From an uncultured Eubacteriales bacterium (lineage in GTDB: Bacteria; Bacillota; Clostridia; Oscillospirales; CAG-382), in assembly GCA_934446675.1 (NCBI GenBank), contig CAKSEL010000004.1, positions 62,001 to 126,000 of the forward strand: a DNA stretch of 64,000 bases. The letters are read 5' to 3'. How positions within the stretch are numbered: position 1 is the stretch's first letter; every line of letters begins with the position of its first letter. The notes below the pieces were generated by a model, which was not told the DNA's origin, did no database searches, and saw only the letters and a list, made by a program, of their open reading frames with translations. Made by a program: the position numbers and the translations under genes. Below, piece after piece: positions 51,481 to 60,958 of the stretch.

Positions 51481-51494
51481 AAGGAAAATTACTT

Positions 51495-52103
51495 ATGAAT
51501 TCCACAAATTATGAATACCGAGATATTCCCGAAACGCAAAAAAAGAGAAGTCATAAAAAAATTATAATCACCGCAACAGTCTTATCAATTATTGCAATCT
51601 CCGTGATATGCACTGTATTTGTAATCGGCAAGGAAAAAGAGATTATTTACTATGACAATCTGGAAAACGCCGCATACAAAATGATTGACGGTGCGGCAAA
51701 TGCAGAAAGTGCCGGCAATCTGATAACAGACGTCTGGTATAACGCAATTATGAACGAATATGATGATGATACGGACAAATTCACGCTGAAAGACGGTCAA
51801 TTCGTTGATGATTTTAACGACGCGTTAGAAAATTTGTTTGCCGACGAGGCGTTTCTTGAGAACATATATGAAATCCGGGACAATCAGGATGAAGTTCTTT
51901 ATCTGATGAAACAGCTCAAAAGTCCACCTGCAAAATACAAAGAGGCATATTCTGTTCTGAAAGAATATTACGGCAATTATTTGTCAATGACCAACATGGT
52001 CATATCCCCATCCGGAAGTTTTCAATCATTTTCGGACGACTTAACCCAAGCGGATAAGGCGACGGCAAGCTCGTTTGATAAGATTAAATTATATCTTAAC
52101 TAA
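51495..52103 (+). CDS. Single-pass membrane-anchored protein of unknown function
   Basis: 202 residues: a basic cytoplasmic head of about 22 residues (QKKRSHKKI), one membrane helix (about 23-45, IIITATVLSIIAISVICTVF), and an acidic helical external domain. No lipobox is seen. It follows the XRE/ankyrin-like gene and the broken micro-gene on the same strand, with AAAGGAAA before the ATG, and shares their AT-rich composition. No family recognised. Confidence 0.6.
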   Translation: MNSTNYEYRDIPETQKKRSHKKIIITATVLSIIAISVICTVFVIGKEKEIIYYDNLENAAYKMIDGAANAESAGNLITDVWYNAIMNEYDDDTDKFTLKDGQFVDDFNDALENLFADEAFLENIYEIRDNQDEVLYLMKQLKSPPAKYKEAYSVLKEYYGNYLSMTNMVISPSGSFQSFSDDLTQADKATASSFDKIKLYLN

Positions 52104-52116
52104 TGAAATATAAAAA

Positions 52117-52144
52117 GGCAGGCTTAATTTGCACTGTCTTTTTT
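52117..52144 (+). terminator. Weak terminator of the accessory module
   Basis: GGCAG-12-CTGTC followed by TTTTTT. The stem is short (5 bp, one G-T pair). Confidence 0.45.
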
Positions 52145-52151
52145 CTGTCAT

Positions 52152-52187
52152 ACAAAAAATCCCCCTGCCTGTTATTTGGCAGAGGGA
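52152..52187 (-). terminator. Terminator after ppdK
   Basis: Minus strand CCCTCTGCC-aaataac-AGGCAGGGGG followed by ATTTTTTG, about 150 bases beyond the ppdK stop. Confidence 0.8.
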
Positions 52188-52333
52188 CTCATTTCGGATA
52201 TAAATTGTATCACTTTGTCTTGCCCTTATGACGGCGCGAAGAAGGTATATGCCGCGGTCATTTGCCGCAAAACATATTACCGTTTCCGTCAGGTCGTCAA
52301 CCGGCAATTTTCAAGCAGCGGACAAACTTTGTC

Positions 52334-54961
52334 TCAGTGCTCCTTGATTGCAGCCTGTGCAGCAGCAAGTCTTGCTATCGGCACACGGAACGGCGAGCAG
52401 GATACATAGGAAAGACCGATCTTATGGCAGAATTCAACGGAGGAAGGATCGCCGCCGTGTTCGCCGCAGATACCGATATGCATATCGGGTCTTACGCCTC
52501 TGCCAAGCTTAACTGCCATTTCCATGAGCTTACCTACGCCGACCTGGTCGAGCTTTGCGAAAGGATCGTTCTCGAAGATCTTTGCGTCATAGTATGCATT
52601 GAGGAACTTACCGGCGTCATCTCTGGAGAAGCCGTAGGTCATCTGGGTGAGGTCGTTTGTACCGAAGCAGAAGAACTCAGCGTCCTTAGCTATATCGTCA
52701 GCGGTGAGTGCTGCTCTCGGTATCTCTATCATTGTACCTACTTCATACTTGAGGTCGGAGCCGCTTTCCTTGATGATAGCGTCAGCAGTCTCAACAACGA
52801 AGTTCTTAACGTACTTGAGTTCCTTTTCATCTCCTACGAGAGGAATCATGATTTCGGGAACGATTGTCCAGTCGGGATGAGCCTTCTTTACATTGATGGC
52901 AGCCTTGATTACAGCGCTTGTCTGCATCTTTGCGATTTCGGGATAAGTTACGGTAAGACGGCAGCCTCTGTGACCCATCATCGGGTTGAACTCATGGAGA
53001 GATGCGATGATGTTCTTAATGGTCTCAACGCTCTTGCCCTGTGCCTGTGCGAGTGCAAGAATGTCAGCCTCTTCGGTGGGTACGAACTCATGAAGCGGAG
53101 GATCGAGGAATCTGATGGTTACAGGGTTGCCTTCGAGTGCCTCATAGAGCTTTTCAAAGTCGCTCTGCTGCATAGGTTCGATCTTTGCAAGAGCCGCTTC
53201 TCTTTCCTCAACGGTATCGGAGCAGATCATTTCTCTGAATGCTGCGATCCTGTCGGGATCGAAGAACATATGCTCTGTACGGCAAAGTCCTATACCTTCC
53301 GCACCGAGTTCTCTTGCCTTCTTAGCGTCGGTAGGAGTATCGGCGTTGGTTCTTACCTTAAGTCTTCTGTACTTATCTGCCCAGCCCATGATTCTGCCGA
53401 ACTCGCCTGCGATCTTTGCGTCAACAGTCGGGATAATACCGTCGTAGATATTACCGGTAGAACCGTCTATGGAGATGAAGTCGCCTTCATGGAAGGTCTT
53501 GCCTGCAAGGACGAACTTCTTGTTTTCTTCGTCCATCTTTATGTCGCCGCAGCCGGATACGCAGCAGGTTCCCATACCTCTTGCAACAACCGCTGCATGA
53601 GAAGTCATACCGCCGCGAACGGTGAGTATACCCTGAGATACCTTCATACCGGTGATGTCTTCGGGAGAAGTTTCAAGTCTTACGAGAACTACCTTTTCGC
53701 CCTTAGCAGCCCAGTTTTCAGCGTCTTCAGCGGTGAATACGATCTTACCGCAGGCAGCTCCGGGAGATGCGCCGAGACCCTTGCCCATAGGAGTAGCAGC
53801 CTTGAGTGCCTTTGCGTCGAACTGCGGGTGGAGAAGTGTATCGAGGTTTCTCGGATCTATCATGAGAACTGCCTCTTCTTCGGTCTTCATGCCTTCGTCA
53901 ACGAGGTCGCATGCGATCTTGAGAGCAGCCTGTGCGGTTCTCTTACCGTTTCTGGTCTGGAGCATATAGAGCTTCTTGTTTTCAACGGTGAACTCCATAT
54001 CCTGCATATCGTGATAATGGTCTTCGAGAGTCTTGCAGACTTCGGTGAACTGCTTGAAAGCTTCGGGGAACTTGTTTTCCATTTCCTGAATCTTCATAGG
54101 AGTACGAACGCCCGCAACAACGTCTTCGCCCTGTGCGTTTACAAGGAATTCGCCCATGAGCTTCTTTTCGCCGGTAGCGGGATCACGTGTGAACGCAACG
54201 CCTGTGCCGCAATCGTCGCCCATGTTACCGAATGCCATCATCTGTACGTTGACTGCGGTACCCCATGAATAAGGAATATCGTTGTCACGTCTGTAAACGT
54301 TTGCTCTGGGGTTATCCCATGAACGGAATACCGCCTTGATTGCGCCCATGAGCTGTTCCTTAGGATCGGACGGGAAGTCTGTGCCGATCTTGGACTTATA
54401 TTCAGCCTTGAACTGTTCAGCGAGTTCCTTAAGATCGTCAGCGGTAAGCTCTACATCAAAGGTAACTCCCTTCTTTTCTTTCATTTCGTCGATGAGCTGC
54501 TCAAAATACTTCTTGCCGACTTCCATAACGACGTCGGAGTACATCTGAATAAATCTTCTGTAACAGTCATATGCCCATCTGGGGTTGCCCGACTTCTTTG
54601 CCATAACCTCTACAACCTCTTCGTTAAGACCGAGGTTAAGAATGGTATCCATCATACCGGGCATGGATGCACGCGCACCCGAACGAACCGATACAAGCAG
54701 AGGATTCTCATGGTCGCCGAACTTCTTACCGGTGATATGTTCCATCTTGTCGATGTATTCCATGATCTGTGCCTGAATCTCGTCGTTGATCTGTCTGCCG
54801 TCCTCATAATACTGAGTACAAGCCTCTGTTGAAATGGTGAAGCCCTGAGGAACAGGAAGACCGATCTTGGTCATTTCCGCAAGGTTCGCGCCTTTACCGC
54901 CGAGAAGCTCACGCATGGAAGCGTCGCCTTCGCTGAAAAGGTATACATACTTTTTGCTCAT
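52334..54961 (-). CDS. ppdK: Pyruvate, phosphate dikinase
   Basis: Interconverts pyruvate, ATP and phosphate with phosphoenolpyruvate, AMP and pyrophosphate; in anaerobic clostridia it serves glycolysis or gluconeogenesis. 875 residues: nucleotide-binding domain (ELLGGKGANLAEMTKIGLPVPQGFTIS, SVRSGARASMPGMMDTILNLG), central phosphohistidine domain (GGMTSHAAVVARGMGTCCVSG) and C-terminal PEP-binding TIM barrel (EGIGLCRTEHMF, FGTNDLTQMTYGFSRDD, CGEHGGDPSSV). ATG 54961 follows AGGAGG. Single-gene transcript. Confidence 0.98.
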   Translation of the reverse strand: MSKKYVYLFSEGDASMRELLGGKGANLAEMTKIGLPVPQGFTISTEACTQYYEDGRQINDEIQAQIMEYIDKMEHITGKKFGDHENPLLVSVRSGARASMPGMMDTILNLGLNEEVVEVMAKKSGNPRWAYDCYRRFIQMYSDVVMEVGKKYFEQLIDEMKEKKGVTFDVELTADDLKELAEQFKAEYKSKIGTDFPSDPKEQLMGAIKAVFRSWDNPRANVYRRDNDIPYSWGTAVNVQMMAFGNMGDDCGTGVAFTRDPATGEKKLMGEFLVNAQGEDVVAGVRTPMKIQEMENKFPEAFKQFTEVCKTLEDHYHDMQDMEFTVENKKLYMLQTRNGKRTAQAALKIACDLVDEGMKTEEEAVLMIDPRNLDTLLHPQFDAKALKAATPMGKGLGASPGAACGKIVFTAEDAENWAAKGEKVVLVRLETSPEDITGMKVSQGILTVRGGMTSHAAVVARGMGTCCVSGCGDIKMDEENKKFVLAGKTFHEGDFISIDGSTGNIYDGIIPTVDAKIAGEFGRIMGWADKYRRLKVRTNADTPTDAKKARELGAEGIGLCRTEHMFFDPDRIAAFREMICSDTVEEREAALAKIEPMQQSDFEKLYEALEGNPVTIRFLDPPLHEFVPTEEADILALAQAQGKSVETIKNIIASLHEFNPMMGHRGCRLTVTYPEIAKMQTSAVIKAAINVKKAHPDWTIVPEIMIPLVGDEKELKYVKNFVVETADAIIKESGSDLKYEVGTMIEIPRAALTADDIAKDAEFFCFGTNDLTQMTYGFSRDDAGKFLNAYYDAKIFENDPFAKLDQVGVGKLMEMAVKLGRGVRPDMHIGICGEHGGDPSSVEFCHKIGLSYVSCSPFRVPIARLAAAQAAIKEH

Positions 54962-55217
54962 TACTTATGAACCTCCTGAATTTTAAAATACTTTTTTAGT
55001 TTTTTCTATGTCGCACATGGTATTATAGCACCTATTTTCAAATATTTCTACATATTTTCTCAACAAAAAACACTTTTTACATTATGTTCAAATTTTCACA
55101 TACATAACGCCGTCAATTTTTTCCAAATGCGGAAAGCCGTGAATTATTTTACTCCGTCCGGCAATACTCATAGAGTAAGCATCACGAAAAAATGCCTAAA
55201 GTAAGGGGACGGAAAAT

Positions 55218-55991
55218 ATGCACGGCGGAAAGGTTGAAATCTGCGGAGTCAACACATCGAGCTTAAAGGTTTTATCGGCATCGGAAAAGAAGGAGCTGCT
55301 TGCCAGAGTCAAAAACGGCGACATGGAAGCGCGCGACGAGCTTATACGCGGAAATTTAAAGCTTGTTCTGAGCGTAGTCAAACGCTTTTCGGGAAGAGGA
55401 GAAAACCCGGATGATTTATTTCAGGTCGGCTGCATAGGGCTTATAAAGGCTATCGACAACTTTGACGATTCACACAACGTTCAGTTCAGCACATATGCCG
55501 TCCCGATGATCATAGGAGAGCTGCGCAGGTATCTGCGCGACAACAACGCGATAAGGGTCTCGCGCTCCATGAGAGATCTTGCATACAAGGCTCTCGGCGT
55601 AAGAGAGGAGCTTTCGGCAAAGCTTTCGAGAGAACCGAAGATCGAGGAGATTGCAAAGCAGCTCGGCGCACAGAAAGCCGACGTTGCGGCGGCGCTTGAC
55701 GCCATTGTGGATCCAATTTCCCTGTACGAGCCCGTTTTTTCCGAAAGCGGAGATTCGGTATATGTAATGGATCAGGTAAGCGATGACAAAAACACCGACG
55801 AAAGCTGGCTTGAAAGCATTGCTATCTCGCAGGCAATAGACAAGCTCTCTCCGAGAGAACGCAGGATAGTCACCATGCGCTTTTTCGATGGCAAAACCCA
55901 GATGGAGGTCGCAAACGAAATACACATAAGCCAGGCTCAGGTCTCACGCCTTGAAAAAGGCGCTCTTATTAAAATAAGGAAAGAAATTTAA
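55218..55991 (+). CDS. sigG: Sporulation sigma factor SigG
   Basis: 257 residues, the usual length. The N-terminal signature KVEICGVNTSSLKVLS is specific for the forespore factor sigma-G. Region 2 (DDLFQVGCIGLIKAIDNFDDSHNVQFSTYAVPMIIGELRR), region 3 and region 4 (LSPRERRIVTMRFFDGKTQMEVANEIHISQAQVSRLEK) follow. This directs late gene expression in the forespore and shows the organism belongs to the endospore-forming lineage. spoIIGA/sigE are not adjacent, unlike in Bacillus. ATG 55218; the upstream promoter is unclear. Confidence 0.95.
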   Translation: MHGGKVEICGVNTSSLKVLSASEKKELLARVKNGDMEARDELIRGNLKLVLSVVKRFSGRGENPDDLFQVGCIGLIKAIDNFDDSHNVQFSTYAVPMIIGELRRYLRDNNAIRVSRSMRDLAYKALGVREELSAKLSREPKIEEIAKQLGAQKADVAAALDAIVDPISLYEPVFSESGDSVYVMDQVSDDKNTDESWLESIAISQAIDKLSPRERRIVTMRFFDGKTQMEVANEIHISQAQVSRLEKGALIKIRKEI

Positions 55992-56105
55992 ACGGTTTTT
56001 ACGCGGTGCGCCGGACAAAATTACGGACGCCGCATTTTTTATGTGGATTTTTTCCAAAAACCGTGTCCGAAAAGCCCAAATGTATAAATATTTTTGCGAA
56101 AACTG

Positions 56106-56134
56106 TTGACTTATCGGCGTCAAAAAGGTATAAT
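56106..56134 (+). promoter_or_regulatory. secDF promoter
   Basis: TTGACT (56106-56111), 17-base spacer, TATAAT (56129-56134). Confidence 0.75.
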
Positions 56135-56180
56135 ATATGGCATAAGCGACTTTTTCTAACAAGAAAGGAAGAAAACTTTA

Positions 56181-57467
56181 ATGAAAAACAGCGTATGTTC
56201 CTTTGTGCTTATGCTGCTGCTTGTCGTTCTCGTAACGGCTGTGGCTGTTTTCGGCATAGGCGCATTCAATCTTCCCGGCGCGTTCGACGACGACGCCATA
56301 AGCAAAGGACTTGACCTTGTCGGCGGTTCTTCCATAACTTATGTTGCAGAACCCGATGAAAATGCCGAAAACTTCGACATGGCAACGGCTCTCGACACGG
56401 TTGAATCAATGCTCAGACAGCGTCTTGACACTCTCGGCTACACCGAAGCTACCATCGCAAAGATGGGCACGGACAGAATAAGAGTTGAAATTCCGGGTAT
56501 CGACGATCCCGAAGACGCTCTTAAAAAGCTCGGCTCCACGGCAAAGCTTGAATTCCTCGATTCTTCGGGAAACGTTATCCTTGAAGGCAAGGACGTCAAG
56601 GAAGCCGTAGCAAACTACGGTCAGACAAGCGAAAGTTCCATGGGTTCGCAGTATTACGTTTCGCTCACCTTCAATGACAGCGGCAGACAGAAATTCGCCG
56701 ACGCCACCGAAGAAATGGCAAAGCTTGCTTCTTCAAGCATGAATTACATTGACATCGAGCTTGACGGCGAGAATATTTCGAGAGCCTCCGTTTCGTACAG
56801 AATAGACAGCGACAGCTGCATGATTTCGGGCAACTTCTCAAAGGACGAGGCAGTTTACCTTGCAGAGCTTATCTCCTCCGGTCAGCTTCCCGTTGTTCTC
56901 CGTGAGATCGAACTGAGATACGTAGGACCTACGCTCGGTTCCGAAGCGCTTGCTTCGAGCATAAGAGCCGGTCTTATCGGTACTCTTATCGTAATGCTGT
57001 TCATGATCCTTGTTTACAGACTTCCCGGTCTTGTATCGGCGATAGCTCTTGTAAGCTACATTTCGATCTTCGCTGTTCTTATAATCGTATTCAAGGTCAA
57101 CCTCTCGCTGCCCGGTATCGCAGGTATCATACTTACTATCGGTATGGCGGTTGACTCAAACGTAGTCATATACGAAAGAATCAAGGAAGAACTCAACACC
57201 GGAAAGAGCACCAGAGCCGCAGTTAAATCCGGTTTCGGCAGAGCTTTCTCGGCAATTCTCGACTCCAACGTAACTACGATAATCGCGTCCGTCGTACTTT
57301 GGTACTTCGGCACGGGTGCGGTAAGAGGATTTGCAATCACGCTCTTCATAGGCGTTGTGGTTTCTCTCTTCACGGCACTTTGCGTAACGCGCGTTCTTCT
57401 CAACTCAGTCACCAACATGGGTGCCGGCAGATGGCTGCTCGGCGCCAGAAAATCGCAGCAGGCGTAA
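56181..57467 (+). CDS. secD: Protein translocase subunit SecD
   Basis: Membrane partner of SecYEG that uses the proton gradient to pull exported proteins. 428 residues: N-terminal helix, GLDLVGGSSITYVAE (the conserved D1 motif), periplasmic P1 domain (MLRQRLDTLGYTEATIAKMGTDRIRVEIPG) and the C-terminal five-helix RND half with GIAGIILTIGMAVDSNVVIYERIKEEL. ATG 56181 follows AAAGGAAG. secF follows after 15 bases; the two form one transcript. Confidence 0.95.
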   Translation: MKNSVCSFVLMLLLVVLVTAVAVFGIGAFNLPGAFDDDAISKGLDLVGGSSITYVAEPDENAENFDMATALDTVESMLRQRLDTLGYTEATIAKMGTDRIRVEIPGIDDPEDALKKLGSTAKLEFLDSSGNVILEGKDVKEAVANYGQTSESSMGSQYYVSLTFNDSGRQKFADATEEMAKLASSSMNYIDIELDGENISRASVSYRIDSDSCMISGNFSKDEAVYLAELISSGQLPVVLREIELRYVGPTLGSEALASSIRAGLIGTLIVMLFMILVYRLPGLVSAIALVSYISIFAVLIIVFKVNLSLPGIAGIILTIGMAVDSNVVIYERIKEELNTGKSTRAAVKSGFGRAFSAILDSNVTTIIASVVLWYFGTGAVRGFAITLFIGVVVSLFTALCVTRVLLNSVTNMGAGRWLLGARKSQQA

Positions 57468-57482
57468 CGGAGGTGCGGAAGA

Positions 57483-58625
57483 ATGAAAAATTTCAGCTTT
57501 ACTAAAAACAAAAATATATTCTTTATACTCACCGCAATAATGATTATCGCGGGAATATGCTCTTTCGTTATCCGCAGCTTCAATTTCGACATTGAATTCG
57601 TAGGCGGTACCGAAATCAGCTACGACCTCAAAAAGGCCGTTGAAAAGTCCGACGAGGAAGCTATCAAGAAAATGGTGACCGACATTATCGGTGCGGACAA
57701 CTTCTCCTCACTTCGTATTGTCGGCGACAACAAGAACACTGTTGTCATCAGAACCAAGCTTGTTTCGGCTGACGACGAGGGCAAGTGGGACGCTGCTGCT
57801 GCCGACGTTGAAGCTGCCGTAAAAGCGCTTTATCCCGATTCGACCACAGTTTCAAGCGCAGAGGGCAACTCGATATTCAGCCTTTACACCGAGGAAAGCG
57901 CAACTGCCGCTACCGAGGACGATACAAACGCTATTAATGAGGCACTTACCGACGTTGTGCCCGACGCTACCGTTACAATAAGAGATGACGGCACGGTGAA
58001 CGTTTCATTCGACGTTGCAGGCCAAATCTCCGAATACAGAGAAGCTATCTCAACTCAGATCAAAGAGCTTTATCCCGACGCAGTCTGGGAATCCACCGAC
58101 ACTGTAAGCGCAGAGGTCAGCACAAGCCTCAAGAAGTCGGCTATCGTTTCTGCTGTTGCGGCTATCGCGCTCATGCTGCTCTACATTGCATTCAGATTTG
58201 ACTTCGGTTCGGCGTTTGCAGCAGTTCTCTGCCTTGCTCACGACGTATTCGTAATGCTCGTTGCGTACTCCGTTTTCCAGATACCCGTTGGTTCTACCGT
58301 AATCGCAACGGTGCTTACAATTCTCGGTTACTCAATCAACGCAACTATTATTATATTTGACCGTGTGCGCGAGAACGTAAAGCAGATGCCTGTCGGCATT
58401 CCTTTCTCTGAAAAGGTTGACGACGGTATAAGATCCACCCTCATGCGTTCTTTGAACACCACAATTACAACGCTTGTTACGATAGGTCTTATATACATTC
58501 TCGGCGTTACCTCGATAAAGCAGTTTGCACTTCCCCTTATCGTAGGTATCATCGCAGGCGCATATTCTTCTATCTGCCTTGCAGGTAACTTCTGGACAAT
58601 ATTCAGAAGCAAGAAAAAGAGATAA
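57483..58625 (+). CDS. secF: Protein translocase subunit SecF
   Basis: 380 residues: N-terminal helix, FDIEFVGGTEISYDLKK (D1-like motif), a periplasmic domain somewhat longer than usual and acidic, and the RND-type helices with TVLTILGYSINATIIIFDRVRENVK and TTITTLVTIGLIYILG. ATG 57483 follows CGGAGGTG. It works as a complex with SecD encoded immediately upstream, and a terminator follows. Confidence 0.95.
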   Translation: MKNFSFTKNKNIFFILTAIMIIAGICSFVIRSFNFDIEFVGGTEISYDLKKAVEKSDEEAIKKMVTDIIGADNFSSLRIVGDNKNTVVIRTKLVSADDEGKWDAAAADVEAAVKALYPDSTTVSSAEGNSIFSLYTEESATAATEDDTNAINEALTDVVPDATVTIRDDGTVNVSFDVAGQISEYREAISTQIKELYPDAVWESTDTVSAEVSTSLKKSAIVSAVAAIALMLLYIAFRFDFGSAFAAVLCLAHDVFVMLVAYSVFQIPVGSTVIATVLTILGYSINATIIIFDRVRENVKQMPVGIPFSEKVDDGIRSTLMRSLNTTITTLVTIGLIYILGVTSIKQFALPLIVGIIAGAYSSICLAGNFWTIFRSKKKR

Positions 58626-58648
58626 AAACCGACAATCGGATTTTGCGG

Positions 58649-58673
58649 GCCGCAGCAATGCGGCTCTTTTTTT
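58649..58673 (+). terminator. Terminator after secDF
   Basis: GCCGCA-gcaa-TGCGGC followed by TCTTTTTTTG. Confidence 0.9.
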
Positions 58674-58715
58674 GCACATATATGCACCGCACGAAGAAAA
58701 TTTATCTTTTGTCTC

Positions 58716-58744
58716 TTTACATAGACTCATTTACAATGTATAAT
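58716..58744 (+). promoter_or_regulatory. Promoter of the SEDS gene
   Basis: TTTACA (58716-58721), 17-base spacer, TATAAT (58739-58744). Confidence 0.65.
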
Positions 58745-58776
58745 GTATAGTAATCACACAAGAAAGGCGGTGCTTT

Positions 58777-60264
58777 ATGCAGACGGACACACAGACGCAA
58801 AATTCCGAAAATACGGCTTTGCAGCAGCCCAATTCCGGTTCAAAATTCCGTTCGGCAAAGAAAATACCGCCGCCCAAAGAAAAAAATTCGGGCATTACGC
58901 GCGTTTATACCGAAAAAACTCACGGCAGAGTAAATATAATAACAAATTCGCGCTACAACACACAAAGCTCCTCGCGTCTCATGTCGCCTCTCGACGCCGA
59001 GCAGAGAAATGCGGCGCTTTACGGCGCAACCTCCAACAGTGCGCTGCGCAAAAAACGAAAGCCGTCGCGCAGACTTTCACTCAAAAAAGCGCCTATCGTC
59101 CCGACAGCGCCAAAAGATCCGGTTACGATAAAGAAAAACTGGCTAATAAATCAGATAAAGCAGCACGTTGCCTCGCTTGACATTCCGCTTTTGATTACGG
59201 CGCTGTTTATGTGCTTTGCCGGACTCATCTCTGTCAACAGCGCAACGCTTACATACGGCACTCACAGATTTGTTATCGTACAGTTCTGCGCCTGCATTCT
59301 CGGATTTTGCGTAATGACGCTGCTTTCCGTCGCGGATTACAGGCAGCTTATACGGCAGTACAGAACAATAATCGCACTAAACGCCCTTATGCTGATAGTG
59401 ACCTACATTTTCGGCAGCAGCGTTACCGAAAGCTCCAACGCGAACTGGATAGACCTCGGTTTTATCAAAATTCAGCCGTCAGAGTTTTCAAAGCTTATGT
59501 TTATTTACAGCTTTTCGGTACATCTGAGCTTAGTAAAGGACAGGCTGAACAAAATTTCAACATTTATCACGCTGTTTATACACGCGTGTCTTATCTTCGG
59601 GCTTGTGCTGCTTCAGAGAGACCTCGGATCGCTTACCATCTTCCTTATGATATTTGTGGCAATGTGTTTTGCGGCAGGGCTGAGCATATGGTACTACATT
59701 GCGGGCGCTGCGATTGCCGTAGGATTATCGCCGTTTATATGGCGGCACCTCGGAGTATATCAGCAGAACCGAATACTGCTCTGCTTTGACAGTTCGATAG
59801 ATCCCGGCGGCACAGGCATACGCTATCAGCAGCTGCGCAGCCAGACCGCAATCGGAAACGGCGGACTTTTCGGCACGGGCTATACACACGGCACGGTAAC
59901 GCAGGGACTTTCGGACGGGCTCCCGGCAAAGCACACCGACATGATCTTCGCAACGGTCTGCGAGGAATGGGGGCTTATAGGCGCGCTTGTAATTCTCGGC
60001 GCTACCTGCTATCTCATCTACCGCATACTTAAAATAGCGCTTGAATGTGAAAATCCCGTCGGACGGTACATATGCGTGGGCGTTGCGGCGCTGCTTATAA
60101 CTCAGGTCGCAGAAAACGTCGGAATGTGCCTTGGCATAATGCCAGTAATCGGCATTACATTCCCGTTTTTAAGCTACGGCGGTTCTTCCGCACTCAGCAC
60201 GTTCCTTGCAATAGGCATGGCGCTGTCGGTGCGCTCGCACAGAGAAAAAACCTTCTTTTCATAA
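58777..60264 (+). CDS. SEDS-family peptidoglycan polymerase (FtsW/RodA/SpoVE) with long cytoplasmic head
   Basis: 495 residues. Residues 1 to about 130 are polar, Gln/Asn- then Lys/Arg-rich and probably disordered (RKKRKPSRRLSLKKAP), followed by about ten membrane helices. SEDS signatures are NWIDLGFIKIQPSEFSKLMF, LLQRDLGSLTIFL (catalytic Asp), PAKHTDMIFATVCEEWGLIG and GITFPFLSYGGSS. Whether it serves division, elongation or the spore cannot be decided; no penicillin-binding protein gene is adjacent. The long head is absent in most family members. Confidence 0.9.
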   Translation: MQTDTQTQNSENTALQQPNSGSKFRSAKKIPPPKEKNSGITRVYTEKTHGRVNIITNSRYNTQSSSRLMSPLDAEQRNAALYGATSNSALRKKRKPSRRLSLKKAPIVPTAPKDPVTIKKNWLINQIKQHVASLDIPLLITALFMCFAGLISVNSATLTYGTHRFVIVQFCACILGFCVMTLLSVADYRQLIRQYRTIIALNALMLIVTYIFGSSVTESSNANWIDLGFIKIQPSEFSKLMFIYSFSVHLSLVKDRLNKISTFITLFIHACLIFGLVLLQRDLGSLTIFLMIFVAMCFAAGLSIWYYIAGAAIAVGLSPFIWRHLGVYQQNRILLCFDSSIDPGGTGIRYQQLRSQTAIGNGGLFGTGYTHGTVTQGLSDGLPAKHTDMIFATVCEEWGLIGALVILGATCYLIYRILKIALECENPVGRYICVGVAALLITQVAENVGMCLGIMPVIGITFPFLSYGGSSALSTFLAIGMALSVRSHREKTFFS

Positions 60265-60284
60265 AATTCACGGAGGAAACCAAA

Positions 60285-60938
60285 TTGAACGACTACACCA
60301 ACGAAAATGCTGATATTTTCGACGAACCTCAAAAGAAAAAAGGCTTTACGTTCGGAAAGCTTATTAAATGGATCTGCCTTGCGTTTATAATAGCGGTATG
60401 TGCGATACTTTTTGCACGGTGCTATATGTACAGCGACTCACCCATAGTCAAAAAGGTAATAACCGACAGCAAGTTTACCGACGCATACAATGCCGATAAA
60501 GAAAATTTTGAAGTTCTGCAATACGGAATTAAGTCCTCGTGGGTTGCGATAAAGGAAAACCGCCTTATCGAGTTCAACTATCTGTACTATGTTCCCAAAA
60601 CCGAACAGCTCCAGTTTTCGGTAAAATACAACCTCGATCTTCCCGGAGAAGATGTCGGGCTTCCATTTAGGTTCAAGCTTACGGACTCCGACGGAAACGA
60701 GTACACATCATACACATACGAATTTGAAAAACGCTACGGCTACGGATATTACCGCCTTTGCTTTGACGGCATTAAGCTCGAAAAAGACGATACTGCCGAA
60801 ACCGACAAAAATAAAAGCTACACCGTAGCCATTGACATGAAGGACGCAGACGGCAACTATTCAGAGCTTTGCACAAACGAGATCTACAACGGTTCTACGG
60901 TATGCCGTCCGGTTGATTTTTCAAAATACTTAAAGTAA
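60285..60938 (+). CDS. Membrane-anchored protein of unknown function
   Basis: 217 residues from TTG 60285, which has CGGAGG 8 bases upstream and lies 20 bases after the SEDS gene. Acidic head, one membrane helix (about 28-46, WICLAFIIAVCAILFARCYM), then an external beta-rich domain (LQFSVKYNLDLPGEDVGLPFRFKLTDSDGNEYTSYTYEF). It is probably cotranscribed with the SEDS polymerase and could be an envelope accessory factor; no family is recognised. Confidence 0.7.
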   Translation: MNDYTNENADIFDEPQKKKGFTFGKLIKWICLAFIIAVCAILFARCYMYSDSPIVKKVITDSKFTDAYNADKENFEVLQYGIKSSWVAIKENRLIEFNYLYYVPKTEQLQFSVKYNLDLPGEDVGLPFRFKLTDSDGNEYTSYTYEFEKRYGYGYYRLCFDGIKLEKDDTAETDKNKSYTVAIDMKDADGNYSELCTNEIYNGSTVCRPVDFSKYLK

Positions 60939-60958
60939 AAGTAAAAAAGGAGCGCATT

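Noticed and set aside
52262..54268. A 668-codon plus-strand frame opposite ppdK
   Set aside because: It is a codon-bias shadow of ppdK, whose protein is unmistakable; the antisense translation resembles nothing and lacks a ribosome binding site.
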